Shown: positions 43,801 to 52,631 of the stretch, one piece after another
Numbering within the stretch: position 1 is the stretch's first letter
Layout of the letters: every line of letters begins with the position of its first letter
NCBI RefSeq assembly: GCF_015477775.1
Contig: NZ_JADLQO010000018.1
Span: 1-64,000, forward strand
DNA: 64,000 bases
Direction: 5' to 3'
DNA from: Nocardia abscessus
GTDB lineage: Bacteria > Actinomycetota > Actinomycetes > Mycobacteriales > Mycobacteriaceae
Program-made: the position numbers and the translations under genes
The notes under the pieces: model-generated
Seen by the model: the letters and a program-made list of their open reading frames with translations, nothing else
Told to the model about the DNA's origin: nothing
The model's database searches: none

Positions 43801-46030
43801 GGAGGAGGAAGTGGTAAATCTTGCCTTCCGGCAAGGACATTGTCGACAGCGGTAGGTCCTCGGGCGTCGCCTTCAACCACGCGGCGTCCGGGAGTTGGGA
43901 GGGATCGTACACCTTGTGCCCGGCGCCGATCAGGGAGTTTCCTCGGCGCAGGTGCAGACCGAACCAGGGCGCCTGCAGGCCCGGGTGCATGACGTTCAGC
44001 CACAGCGAGACTTCAGCCAGCTCGACAGCGGTGTCGTTCAGGTCGACGCCGTAGCAGTTGTGAAGGGCGATGTAAGCCTTCGTTTTCTGGAGTTCGAACT
44101 CGTGTTTCTCCGGGTCGATCTCGACACCGAGCTCCTGCTGGCGGCGTTTCAGGTACTCGGCCGCCACCTGATTGATGGCCTCGTTGAGGAACGCCCCGGA
44201 CCCCAGGGCGGGCTCGCAGATCTTCCAGTCGAGGATCTCTCGGGCCGTCGTGGTCGTGTCATCCTGATCCAGCCGGTACTTCAACGTGAGCTGCACCGTG
44301 GCGTTGGTCAGCGATTCCGGCGTGTAGTAAGAAGCACTGGTCTGCCGGTCACGAGCCGCAAGCCGGTAGACGAACGAACCCGGCGCATAGCGCACGTACT
44401 CGGCGGTCTTACGGCCGTCGTCGTCGACTCGCCGAACGATAACCTCGGCCGGATACGCGTCTTCGCGTGAGGCAGGAATCATCCATGAGCCGTCGGTGGG
44501 GTCGCCGTCCTTGGCGACCTCCAACAACGGCTCGGTGGCGATGAACCCGGTGTAGGACATCAGGCCTTCGTAGACGGCGCCGAGCTGGTTGATGCCCAAC
44601 TGTGCGTAGGAGATGAACCCGCCGCGCTTGTTGCGGCGCCCCTTTACCTTCATCAGTTTCGACAGCACCTGGTACAGGCAGGCGTTGGTCAGGCGGGTGT
44701 CGACGGTGCGGCCCTCGTCGTCGAGCGGCCGGTGTTTGGCGATCAGTTCGATCGCCTTCGGGTCGAACAGTTCCGATCGCATCGGCTCGAACCGCAGACC
44801 CTCGGTGTCGGATTCGACCTCACCGGTGTGGGGGCGGTGGCCATGGTTGACCAGGCGGAACAGCAGGTCGAGGGACTCGTAGAGGTGGAAGCCGGTACGA
44901 GCCTCCTCGCTGTCGAGCGGCCGGCTGATCAGGTCACCGAGCCGGGCGAGGCTGTAGCCGCGGCCGTAGTCGGCGTCGTCAGTGGGAAGGATGCCAAGTT
45001 CGGGGCGGGCTTCGGCGTAGAGCAGGAACAGGATTCGGTACAGGTAGCGCAGGGCTTCGCGGCCGAGTTCCTTCGCCAGTTCCGTGGGGTCGCCGATGTC
45101 CTCGGGCCGGACGTCCTGCTGGCCGAGGCGGTCGAGGACTTCCTGGGCGATCAGTTCGACGGACTCTTTGATGCCTTCCCGCAGTTCCTTCGAGACACCG
45201 ACAGCGTGGTTGCGCGACTTGGTGAGCAGTTCGGCCAGCGGCTCGGTGCCGCCCTCGGCGGGCGGGAGCAGGGAGCCGGCGCCGAAAAGGGCGCCGATGA
45301 GAGACAGTTCCTCGAGGTCGTTGCGGCCGAGCGCGACATCGAGATTGACCGCGAGGTAGCGGCCTTCACCCCACGTCGCGCGGTCGGCGAGGATCACGAT
45401 ACCGCCGGCGAGGATCAGGACGTAGCGGGGCGGATTGTCACCGGTGAACAGCCAGCTGGCCAGTTTCGTACCGGAGGTGATCTCTTCCCGCGCCGACAAC
45501 GTGACCGGAGTCAGCAGCCGGCCGGCGCGAGTGTCGTCGAGGGCCGCATCCACCTCGGCCGCCCAGCCGCATTCGGTCGCGACCAGGTGGGCGTCGGCGT
45601 AGGCGACCGCCACGGCGTGCTCGCCGTCGGCTCGTTCGACGGTCAGGTTGCGCGGTTCAGCCTCGAATCCCAACGCGCGCAGCACTTCACCGTGGAGTTC
45701 GTGGAGACGCTTGCGCCACTCGGCCGACTCGGCAGCAGTGGCTGGGACGTCGTCGGTGCGGCTGGTGTCGAAGTCGGCGAAGAACGGACGGTCGGCGAAG
45801 TAGGGCTTGTGGAGGGCCTTCAAACCCTGACGCGGGGTGACCGCTGCGGCCCGGTGCAACTCACCTGGTTCAGTCGCACCCGCTCCTTCGGCATCGGTGC
45901 GTGCGGCCTTCTCCCGTTCGGTCCACTGGGCGAACAGGCCGTCCTTCTTCTTCAGGTCCTTGGGCAGTACCTCGGCGAGGTAGTGGGCGGAGAAGTATTC
46001 GCCGCGGTTGACGATGGCATCGAGCCTCAC
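40808..46030 (-). CDS. Eco57I-class N6-adenine DNA methylase / PglX-DrmMI-like protein
   Basis: A 1740-residue protein. SAM motif I is CEPALGSGAFLNEAINQVAA (~600-620), with YGVDLNDTAVELAEVSLW after it, and catalytic motif IV is VGNPPWVRP (~1065). Long N- and C-terminal regions should hold target recognition. The size and order match PglX of BREX and DrmMI of class 1 DISARM. Start GTG 46030 overlaps the SNF2 gene stop (GTGA) and has AGGAGGTG upstream; the frame above is shadow. The last third (40808-42700) is clearly more A/T-rich than the rest, suggesting a transferred recognition part. Confidence 0.88.
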   Translation of the reverse strand: MRLDAIVNRGEYFSAHYLAEVLPKDLKKKDGLFAQWTEREKAARTDAEGAGATEPGELHRAAAVTPRQGLKALHKPYFADRPFFADFDTSRTDDVPATAAESAEWRKRLHELHGEVLRALGFEAEPRNLTVERADGEHAVAVAYADAHLVATECGWAAEVDAALDDTRAGRLLTPVTLSAREEITSGTKLASWLFTGDNPPRYVLILAGGIVILADRATWGEGRYLAVNLDVALGRNDLEELSLIGALFGAGSLLPPAEGGTEPLAELLTKSRNHAVGVSKELREGIKESVELIAQEVLDRLGQQDVRPEDIGDPTELAKELGREALRYLYRILFLLYAEARPELGILPTDDADYGRGYSLARLGDLISRPLDSEEARTGFHLYESLDLLFRLVNHGHRPHTGEVESDTEGLRFEPMRSELFDPKAIELIAKHRPLDDEGRTVDTRLTNACLYQVLSKLMKVKGRRNKRGGFISYAQLGINQLGAVYEGLMSYTGFIATEPLLEVAKDGDPTDGSWMIPASREDAYPAEVIVRRVDDDGRKTAEYVRYAPGSFVYRLAARDRQTSASYYTPESLTNATVQLTLKYRLDQDDTTTTAREILDWKICEPALGSGAFLNEAINQVAAEYLKRRQQELGVEIDPEKHEFELQKTKAYIALHNCYGVDLNDTAVELAEVSLWLNVMHPGLQAPWFGLHLRRGNSLIGAGHKVYDPSQLPDAAWLKATPEDLPLSTMSLPEGKIYHFLLPAEGWGAVVAGMSDARKLAQKLAPDEVQQLGTWRRGIRKKIAVKAKNGRPTRELQRLQAVSRRAEYLWSLVVTRLRISEGEISRKIDVWGADWITQPEQAVPKEKVYDDLTAAGTPYWRLKLVMDTWCALWFWPLDQAGMLDGSDPYYAQHQLLPLEPVESAHGSDQGKVEPDPVQIGFDQLLGTEPFFRVDGEQLELNDVAVEQVASAPKSKQTRRQRSKVGLVRSVIALNDLNDWLDFAEAVLGRLDVDDETLVTEFSKLDDLEDYEDDLPYWMAMDTWAKLNERFPWLWTVREVAEAEAFFHWELQYAQIFHRGGFDLQVGNPPWVRPRWEESAVLAEFEPWFVLRKKADDPEVDRRRAELMSSSSAKDFVLTQLTSTAAQVAVFGSIQTFPLLSGTQPDLYRAFMCQTWLHSGPSGTAGMLHSDTHFTGDNEGALRSESYHRLRIHGDFVNSTQRFFPEPVGHATHFGIHIYGEPKEIGFDHLSWLVSVEALLFSAEHDGSGEIPGIRYKNAEFDIRPHRSRVIHVTDSVLKVWRRMMNEDQVPVDQARLLFPVSTAEAGAIAALASYPERLGALKPQLSPGYHESGAKKARLMEYNKIDPSTGLEFQPDSWRQVILKNVQLGVANPIYKRHDANSNDPYGRDLASIEPDFVPDTEYIRSPGRIAEFLAKQERWTNYEVLDRLRVDAVALDRATRQASQIPGVDTPEKVAAEVDRLLMLRAARRSTTFPRLAWRRRMASNGERMLVAAMLPPGPAHVDAIHSLAMPSDRLTILVSGFWASLPLDYFVRTIGREDLRKSGAWAMPSPLLDHPLVGSLLLRTMRLNCLTAVYRKLWSKIYAPDWEGESWAVSWPHLRPLNGISETWNPSIPLRTEFERRAALVEIDAIVAVWLGIDVDSLIAAYKGKFPVLQKYDAASWFDSSGSKLANYARTIGLNQSKNSWDEFQKYLESPEDNQVPVGYTAPFYKADREAEYRQAHAVFSARLSSALDSGMS

Positions 46031-48795
46031 CGGGCCACCTCCTGTTCGGGAACGAGAACGGCGAGAACCCGCAGCAGCGGGGCGCCGGTGGTCTGCATGG
46101 CGTCCAGGAGACGCTTCTGCCGCTCGACGGTGCCTTCGACGACCTCGACGTGCCGTTTGCGACTGGGCGTGTCGATGTCGAGGCTCAGTTGCTCCCAGTC
46201 GGCCAGCTTGTCGCGGTAGCTGTCGAGCGGGGCGACGACCTCGGCGTCGTAGCGAGCACGCCGGCTCTCCAGGTGTGTGCGGGCGAGGTCGACCATCACC
46301 GGCACCTGTTCCTGGAGCGCGGCAAGATCGACCGTGTGGCCGGTGTTGGTCATCGCCGGTCCGACTCTCGCGTCGGCCAGCACGTCGGTCAGCGGCTGAT
46401 CGAGTGCACCGTCGGCGGTGACCGACATCCATTCAACCACCGTCGGCTGGCCGAGTTTGTTGGAGTAGATGCCCTGGATCAGGAACACCGGTTCGGTTAC
46501 CGCGGCCACCAGGACCGGTGCCTTCTGCCGGCCGAGCCGCGCGAGGACCTTGTCGGTGACCCACTCCACGACCGGATGCAGATCCGACAGGAAGGAGATC
46601 TCCGGCCACGCTGTCTTCGTCGCACGCGCTTCGTCAAGTTTCCGGTTCGCGAGCGCCCGGTCGAAGGTGACCTTCGTGCGCTCATTGACCTTGCGCTCGC
46701 GCAGGTAGTCCGCCGGCAGCGCGGAGAACCGGTACTTCAGGTCCTCCGGCGGGGTGAACGCCAGCAACTCGCCGTCGTCCTCGAGATCCTTCAGCAGCCC
46801 CAGCGCCGAGATCGCTTCTTTCACAAACGATTCGGTGTCGGCGAACACTCGCGGCACATCAGCTCGAGCCGGGTCAGCGTCCAACCGGTCGGCACCAACG
46901 CCGGCCACCAGGTCCGCCAGCACGTCGAAAACCGGTGCCGCATCGATCGACTCCTCGACGGACTTGCCGGCCAGCAGGTCCAGGATCAGGCGCTTCTGTT
47001 CCTTCTCCCACCCGTACTGACCGCTCACGCCTTCGGCGGTGCCGATCGCGCGGTGGGCAGCCTCCTCCTTCTCAAGTACCTTCTGCGACACCGTGCGGTC
47101 GTCCTTGACGCCTTCGACTTCGGAGGTGAGGATCAGCGCCCGGAACTCCGGCTGGAACCGCTGCCCGTACCGGTCGATGCGGCCATTGCGCTGCTCGATG
47201 CGGATGAGGCTCCACGGCACATCCCAGTGGATCAGGTGATGGCACTGGCGGTGCAGATTGACACCCTCGGAAGTGACGTCAGTGGTGACGAGCACCCGAA
47301 CGTCACTGTCGGACAGGCTGAATCGTTCAACGATGTCCTGCTGCATCTGGTCCGACATCCCACTGCCCAGCAGCCGGTCGACCGCCTTGACGGGCAGCCT
47401 CAGCAGCTTCGGCAGAACCGCGTACAACCAATTGACGGTTTCGACCGACTCAGAGAATACCACCACCCGGGTACCGCTACGTGGACCCACGCCAATCTTC
47501 TGCAGTTCGCCGACCAGTTCGGTCAGCTTGGACGAGTCAGCATCACTCATCTCGGCAGTCAACCGCTGCAACGCTTCCAGCGCGTCGACCTCGCGGGTAT
47601 CGGTTGCCGTCCTCAACCGGTTGGCCACGGTCTTCGCCAAGGCCTTGTGGGAGGACAGGAACGCCTTCAACAGCGTGTAGGGGAACAGGCGATCGCCCCG
47701 GCACACGGCCCGCGCATCACCGGTCAGCCACACCTCGGTGAGCTCGGCGAAGATCTTCTCCTCGGCCGGCGTCGCCGCGCACGGCAACGCGACCGCCGGA
47801 CCGCGGTCGGGCCAGCGGTTGCCGATCTGGTTGCGGACCTCGGAATCGGTCTTGGTGCGGCGGACATACAGGTAGTCGATGTCGGCGCGGGTCAGCTTCT
47901 TCGGGTCGGCGACTGCGGCCGGGTCGAGCATCCGGATCAGTTCGGCGAAGGACTCGATGTTGCCATTGTGCGGGGTCGCGCTCGCCAAAAGCAGGGCGTC
48001 GGTCTGCCGGGATAGCAGTTTCGCCAGGGCGTTGCGGTCGGTGCCCTCCCCCATTAGATTGTGCGACTCGTCGATAACGACAACGTCCCACGGCATCTTC
48101 TCCAGGTGATGCCCGTACTTGCCCTTGTTCTTCAGCGTGTCGACCGAGACGATGATGCGCTTGTAGTAGCTGAACGGGTTACGGCCGGCGGGGATCTCCT
48201 TCTGCACCCGCTGCACCCCCACCGAGTCCAAGCGGATCAGCGGGATCGAGAACCGCGTCCACAACTCCCGCTGGAACTGCTCGAGCACCTGCTGTGGGGT
48301 CACCACCAGAATCCGCTCACCACGGCCACGGCGGATCAGCTCCGCCAAGATCAGACCGATCTCCAACGTCTTGCCGAGACCGACCACGTCGGCGATCAGG
48401 ATCCGCGGCCGCAACGCTTCGAGAGCCTTCACCGCCGGACGCTGCTGGTAGACCAGCGGGTCCAGCAGGAACCGGTCGGCCAGAGCCAGTCCCTTCTCCG
48501 TCAGCGGCAGCGGCGTGCGGCGCAGGACAGCCTCAAGGAACAGCCGGCTCTGCGCGAAACGGCTGTCGTCGGCCTTCAACTCCAGAACGGTGTCCTCAGG
48601 CCGTAACGTGACGATCTCCTCGAGGTCGGTGAAGAACACCGCCTCCTCGTCGCGCACGAAGTCCGACGCCCCGACCGCGGTGACCTTGTAGAACTCGCGG
48701 CCGGCGTCATCAACGATCTGGGCGCAGGTACGCACGATCCATTCGGCGTCGCGCACCTCGATGCGGGCACCCGGCGGATAGGCGGTCGAGGTCAC
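46027..48795 (-). CDS. SNF2-type helicase, DISARM DrmD-like
   Basis: A 922-residue superfamily II helicase. Walker A is ADVVGLGKTLEIGL (~134-147), Walker B VVVIDESHNLMG (DESH, ~240), motif III LLLASATPHNG, and the C-terminal RecA lobe has LVTTDVTSEGVNLHRQCHHL and RIEQRNGRIDRYGQ. The N-terminal ~100 residues and the tail after ~700 are specific to the DrmD-like group. SNF2 helicases translocate on double-stranded DNA and in DISARM accompany a methylase. It is 17 bases after the kinase gene and overlaps the methylase start, so kinase, helicase and methylase are one operon. Confidence 0.86.
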   Translation of the reverse strand: MTSTAYPPGARIEVRDAEWIVRTCAQIVDDAGREFYKVTAVGASDFVRDEEAVFFTDLEEIVTLRPEDTVLELKADDSRFAQSRLFLEAVLRRTPLPLTEKGLALADRFLLDPLVYQQRPAVKALEALRPRILIADVVGLGKTLEIGLILAELIRRGRGERILVVTPQQVLEQFQRELWTRFSIPLIRLDSVGVQRVQKEIPAGRNPFSYYKRIIVSVDTLKNKGKYGHHLEKMPWDVVVIDESHNLMGEGTDRNALAKLLSRQTDALLLASATPHNGNIESFAELIRMLDPAAVADPKKLTRADIDYLYVRRTKTDSEVRNQIGNRWPDRGPAVALPCAATPAEEKIFAELTEVWLTGDARAVCRGDRLFPYTLLKAFLSSHKALAKTVANRLRTATDTREVDALEALQRLTAEMSDADSSKLTELVGELQKIGVGPRSGTRVVVFSESVETVNWLYAVLPKLLRLPVKAVDRLLGSGMSDQMQQDIVERFSLSDSDVRVLVTTDVTSEGVNLHRQCHHLIHWDVPWSLIRIEQRNGRIDRYGQRFQPEFRALILTSEVEGVKDDRTVSQKVLEKEEAAHRAIGTAEGVSGQYGWEKEQKRLILDLLAGKSVEESIDAAPVFDVLADLVAGVGADRLDADPARADVPRVFADTESFVKEAISALGLLKDLEDDGELLAFTPPEDLKYRFSALPADYLRERKVNERTKVTFDRALANRKLDEARATKTAWPEISFLSDLHPVVEWVTDKVLARLGRQKAPVLVAAVTEPVFLIQGIYSNKLGQPTVVEWMSVTADGALDQPLTDVLADARVGPAMTNTGHTVDLAALQEQVPVMVDLARTHLESRRARYDAEVVAPLDSYRDKLADWEQLSLDIDTPSRKRHVEVVEGTVERQKRLLDAMQTTGAPLLRVLAVLVPEQEVAR

Positions 48796-48812
48796 TCGCG
48801 GTCCTTCGGCGG

Positions 48813-49823
48813 TCAGAATTTGGCAGTGGCGGCGTAGGAGTTGCGCAAACGCTCCGCAAGCTCATGGATCACCGTGCCCGGCGCGGCGACCTCGGTCAAA
48901 TCCTTGCGGCCCGGGCGCGGTGCCGGCGCGATTTCCTCCGGGTCGGAGTCTCGCCGAATAAACGTCGACACCGCCAGATTGCGGATAGAGACCGGCACAG
49001 GGGTACTCAGTAGCTGCATGAGCCGGTCGTGTACGTCTTCGACACTCGGACGGGCAGCCGGATCGAAGGCGAGCATCTCGGCCAGCAGCGGTCCGATGGA
49101 CTCCGGCACCCCAGCCAGATCCGGGACCGCGTTCGGATCCGACAACTTCACCAGCTGCAGCGGTGTGGTGCGCTCGTTGAACGGGAACCTCTTGGTCAGG
49201 GTATAGAGCAACGTTGCACCCAGTGCGTAGACATCGACGGTAGCGGTGAGATGCTTCGGGCTGTTCACCTGCTCCGGCGCCATGCACACGGCGGTACCCA
49301 TCGGCAGGTCGGTGTGGGTTAGATCGGTCGGACCGTCGGAGAACGCGACCAGACCAAGATCGATCACCATCGGACCCTCACGGCCCATCAGGATGTTGCC
49401 AGGCTTCAGGTCACGATGCAGCAGGCCTACCGCGTGGATATCGGCCAGAGCCCGGGCGACGACCAGCCCCAGCGTCGCAACCTGTTCCGTGGTCAGCGTG
49501 CCACTGGTCTCGACGTACTCCTTCAAACTCAGCCCGCGGATGAACTCGATCGCCAGCCACGGTCGGTCATCGCCCTCCGCGGCGGAGTCGAGCAGAGTCG
49601 CTACATGCGGAGATTGCACTGTCCGGAGCGCCTCGAGCTCGCGAGTGAAGCGGGCGCGGACTTCGCCACGATCGAGTAGAGATTCCAGGATCGTTTTGAC
49701 CGCGACAGCCTCCAAGTCCTCGGTGATTCCGTAGTAGACGGCCCCCATGCCACCACGACCGAGGCGGCCCTTCAAGGTGATTGTGCCCAGGGTGGTCGGG
49801 TCGTTCTGGGACAGGTGTTCCAC
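48813..49823 (-). CDS. Soluble Ser/Thr protein kinase
   Basis: A 336-residue Hanks-type kinase. The Gly loop is GRLGRGGMGAVYYG, the ATP lysine lies in AVKTIL, the catalytic loop is HRDLKPGN, the metal-binding motif is DLG in place of DFG, and the activation end is CMAPEQ. No membrane segment or PASTA/sensor domain follows; the ~60-residue tail is polar. It opens the operon with SNF2 and methylase genes. Kinases accompany methylases in Pgl/BREX type 2 (PglW) and in other abortive systems, so a signalling role in defence is inferred. Confidence 0.87.
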   Translation of the reverse strand: MEHLSQNDPTTLGTITLKGRLGRGGMGAVYYGITEDLEAVAVKTILESLLDRGEVRARFTRELEALRTVQSPHVATLLDSAAEGDDRPWLAIEFIRGLSLKEYVETSGTLTTEQVATLGLVVARALADIHAVGLLHRDLKPGNILMGREGPMVIDLGLVAFSDGPTDLTHTDLPMGTAVCMAPEQVNSPKHLTATVDVYALGATLLYTLTKRFPFNERTTPLQLVKLSDPNAVPDLAGVPESIGPLLAEMLAFDPAARPSVEDVHDRLMQLLSTPVPVSIRNLAVSTFIRRDSDPEEIAPAPRPGRKDLTEVAAPGTVIHELAERLRNSYAATAKF

Positions 49824-50215
49824 CGGATGCTCCCCTCATCGTGTTCTGTTCAGTCAGGCCCACTCCAGCTGACGATCGACCGACTCACCAGTCTGCCAGG
49901 CGGCGCCAGCCACCGCCGCGCAGTCCAGAAGAGTGACCTCACTAACCGCAAAATTCGGAGATCGAGACAATCAAGCGAACGCCTCCACGTGCGCCTCGGT
50001 CCAGGCGCGTTGATCCATCGTCAGCACCGGCCGCACGAACATCAACCGAGAACACGCCAGCACCATCACGAATGCCAAGAGCCGGCGGCGTTCCCGCCAA
50101 CCGGCTCCACCCATGACCCCAAATATCCATAGTCGATTTGAGCTTCCTCACCAGCCGGCGGATCTTCCCGCAGCATCGTCACCCGCGACCGCAGCGTCTC
50201 ATCCCACAGTTGGCA
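49824..50215. other. Gap between DarT-ARH operon and defence-island kinase
   Basis: No convincing gene on either strand. The stretch should hold the terminator of the operon ending at 50216 and the promoter of the kinase operon starting at 49823. A hairpin lies at 50080-50106. Confidence 0.5.
50080..50106 (-). terminator. Hairpin downstream of the DarT-ARH operon
   Basis: AGCCGG (50080-50085) pairs with CCGGCT (50101-50106), and inside it GGCG (50087-50090) pairs with CGCC (50095-50098) around a 4-base loop. It lies 110 bases past the ARH stop in the direction of transcription. No T-run follows. Confidence 0.4.
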
Positions 50216-51919
50216 TCACGCGTCACGGGGAATCGGCTTGAGTACGATCAGGCGTCCGTCGGGGTCCTCCGTTGCGACACTGCCGTCGTCAGCCGAGGCT
50301 CGAATGATCGGGCTGCCGGTACGCCCAACTGCAGCTTCTGGATCGCAGACCGCCAACGTGATTTCCAACGGTCCGACAGGTTCACTATCTCGCACCTGGC
50401 GAATCTTCAGTCCGGGTAAGACTTCCAACACATCGCTTCTGATCGGTAAGTCCTTGTCGAGAAGTTTTGCGTAGAAATCCACTCCTGCATCAATTCGCCT
50501 TGTTAGCAGCGTTACTTCTATTAGCTGACTTCGCTTATCGACATCTCGATTATCCGTCACCTCAGACTTTCGCATCGTAGCCGCGCGGCTATCTGCGGTA
50601 TCACTCCGTACATCGACAACCACTGTCTGGCCATCATTCAGATGCAACCGGGTACGGAGACGATCTCTTTCCAGCTGCTCCACATCCACGATCCGATATA
50701 GCCGCTGGTCCGGAAACTCACCTTGTTTACCGACCTCCGCCGAGTAGAGTTGCTCCAATATCAGTCGACGCGACACGATCGGGTTGGGACGCACACGCGG
50801 CAGCGGTCGCTGGTAGGGTTCTGTCGAAAGCGCTCTGCTTATTTCTCCCAGATAGGTTGCATCCTGGACCGAGGACGCCATCTCGCCGAGCCACTCATAG
50901 CCGTGGAGTGCGCCGAGCAGCCCTGCGGTCATAGATGCAAGAGTGTCGGTGTCTGCGCCACGGAGGAACGCGGCAGTAACTACACCGGTCACGGGGCGCG
51001 CTGCAAATCGACTCGCGAGATAAAGTGCTCCTGCCGCGCTAACAGTGCCTGCTCCACTGATGTGCGGGTCACGGCATCCGAGCTCTGTTAGGGTCTCATC
51101 AGGCGAGCTCAAGGAGCCACGACGGAGCGACTTATCAATCTGAGCAAGCAGCTCATACATCTCTTTATTCGTCGCCGTCCATGTGTCGCCGAATTCTTCT
51201 ACCTGATCGGCGCTGCCCCAATCGTGCGGAAGTAGTTCGACGACGTCCGCAGCTCTCACCAAACCGTTCTCGACCACGCCGAGTAGCTCGCCATAGCCAA
51301 GAACGGCCTCTGATCGGAGAGCATGTGCCAGTGCTTGCGCGTAGGCAACAGCACCGACAAGCGCCCGTGGATGTCCGTGCGTGGCAAGTCCGTCACGGAT
51401 CACCCGCTTCACTAAGTCGCGGGGACCAGAGGCGTAGACAGCGTGTGGTGCGATCCGCATCGCCACGCCGTTCGCCCCCGCGGCACGATACTTCTCGGTC
51501 GTAGCCATCCCTCGTCGTCCGCCAGCTGCTATCCACGGCGGGGTGCGGGCTGCCCATGATGCTGCCGCGCGGAGGACAGCGCCTCCGCCACCACGCTGGT
51601 AAATCAACCAAACCGGGAGCTCCACCTCGACCAGATGCTCCCACCAGTGGTCCCCGTGTAAGCAGCAACGAGCGGTTGCCAGAAGCAGCTGCGTGTCGTC
51701 GCTGTACTCGCCAGCTCGCACTGGATCGCGATAGCGTGATCGGTAGTTGCCGGCGGTTCGTGTCCAGGATCGAAATTGCGCATCTGGGGTCAGCGCATCT
51801 CGTGCCCGTTGCCCGCCGACCAAACCGCCACGCGGTTCCTGGGGCCAACCCAGCGCGTCTCCGCAGGCCGCACCGAGCAGCATCCCTTGCGCCCGGTCAC
51901 GGATTCGATCGGATGTCAA
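50216..51919 (-). CDS. ADP-ribosylglycohydrolase (ARH fold) with C-terminal VOC-like domain
   Basis: A 567-residue fusion. Residues 1-~400 are an ADP-ribosylglycohydrolase: GMLLGAACGDALGWP at the start, the magnesium motif SDDTQ (73-77), ANGVAMRIAPHA (149-160), THGHPRA and the second metal motif GADTDTLA (321-328). Residues ~440-567 resemble a glyoxalase/VOC half-domain (IEVTLLTRRIDAGVDFYAKL, with a PLEITLAVCDPEAAV strand near the end). ARH enzymes remove ADP-ribose from modified residues. The gene overlaps the DarT-like gene by 23 bases, so it is probably the antitoxin that reverses DarT action. The role of the VOC part is unknown. Confidence 0.85.
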   Translation of the reverse strand: MTSDRIRDRAQGMLLGAACGDALGWPQEPRGGLVGGQRARDALTPDAQFRSWTRTAGNYRSRYRDPVRAGEYSDDTQLLLATARCCLHGDHWWEHLVEVELPVWLIYQRGGGGAVLRAAASWAARTPPWIAAGGRRGMATTEKYRAAGANGVAMRIAPHAVYASGPRDLVKRVIRDGLATHGHPRALVGAVAYAQALAHALRSEAVLGYGELLGVVENGLVRAADVVELLPHDWGSADQVEEFGDTWTATNKEMYELLAQIDKSLRRGSLSSPDETLTELGCRDPHISGAGTVSAAGALYLASRFAARPVTGVVTAAFLRGADTDTLASMTAGLLGALHGYEWLGEMASSVQDATYLGEISRALSTEPYQRPLPRVRPNPIVSRRLILEQLYSAEVGKQGEFPDQRLYRIVDVEQLERDRLRTRLHLNDGQTVVVDVRSDTADSRAATMRKSEVTDNRDVDKRSQLIEVTLLTRRIDAGVDFYAKLLDKDLPIRSDVLEVLPGLKIRQVRDSEPVGPLEITLAVCDPEAAVGRTGSPIIRASADDGSVATEDPDGRLIVLKPIPRDA

Positions 51920-52631
51920 CGGTATTCACTCCTCCAGGCGTCCAGGCTAGCTCCTCGAAATACTCCGAGCAGGTCACTGCGGCGGTGACAGCTTGCCGAT
52001 TGAACATCTGCGGTGAGATCCGCCATGGGATCGAAGGTAGTGGGATACCGAAGCGCCTTAGGCGTCCACGCTCTTCTCTCGCGGCAGCTACTGTCGGGAA
52101 GACTATCGCATGGACCTGTGACAGTGATATGGGTGCCGGAAGCAACACTTCGGCCTGCACATCGGTCGGACTGCCGGGGTCATGCCTCGGCCCTCTGCTC
52201 CTGACCCGGTTGCCCTGCCCAAGCACGCTAGGCGCATAGCACCCCCGCAGCCCAGCTACTCCCGACTCCACGCCCCCGGCGGCAGCATTCCGGGGGCAAA
52301 ATAGGGTTCCTTCCAGCGCCGCGACTTCTTTGTTTAACAGAAGACAGACCCAGTCGGGGTAGCTCAGAGCGTTGGGCTTCGCCTGCGCTATGGCCAGATA
52401 GAACGCGTTGGGGTATTGCAGACTGCTACAGATCATGTGCGGGTAGCCATCCAAGCGCGCAAGATCGGTCTCCGTGAAGCACGCGCGTACATCCTGGCGG
52501 AGCTCCGCGGCGCCACGGAGCTTGCCGTCCTTGATGATGTGCGGCAGATTGCGAGCAGGCGTGAAATGGGTCAGCCGCGAGAGCGACATCCCCCGCAGCT
52601 CTTCGAGAACTGCGAGGTCGATCGGCGTCAT
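51897..52631 (-). CDS. darT: DarT-like DNA ADP-ribosyltransferase toxin
   Basis: A 244-residue DarT-type (DUF4433) protein. The NAD-binding start is LTHFTPARNLPHIIKDGKLR (20-39), where His-22 and the NL/G-L spacing match the family. LQYPNAFYLAIA (71-82) fits the substrate loop region, and QAEVLLP places a Glu at 161 where DarT enzymes have the catalytic glutamate. DarT toxins attach ADP-ribose to bases of single-stranded DNA and act in toxin-antitoxin and antiphage systems. The usual partner is DarG with a macrodomain; here it is an ARH gene. It overlaps the helicase stop by four bases (ATGA). Confidence 0.78.
   Translation of the reverse strand: MTPIDLAVLEELRGMSLSRLTHFTPARNLPHIIKDGKLRGAAELRQDVRACFTETDLARLDGYPHMICSSLQYPNAFYLAIAQAKPNALSYPDWVCLLLNKEVAALEGTLFCPRNAAAGGVESGVAGLRGCYAPSVLGQGNRVRSRGPRHDPGSPTDVQAEVLLPAPISLSQVHAIVFPTVAAAREERGRLRRFGIPLPSIPWRISPQMFNRQAVTAAVTCSEYFEELAWTPGGVNTVDIRSNP

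Noticed and set aside
46150..48015. Plus-strand frame of 621 codons
   Set aside because: Antisense to the SNF2 helicase, His/Arg/Gln-rich and without motifs.
28755..49823. Calling the island a complete BREX or Pgl system
   Set aside because: No PglZ-type phosphatase, PglY/BrxC ATPase or Lon-like protease is present.
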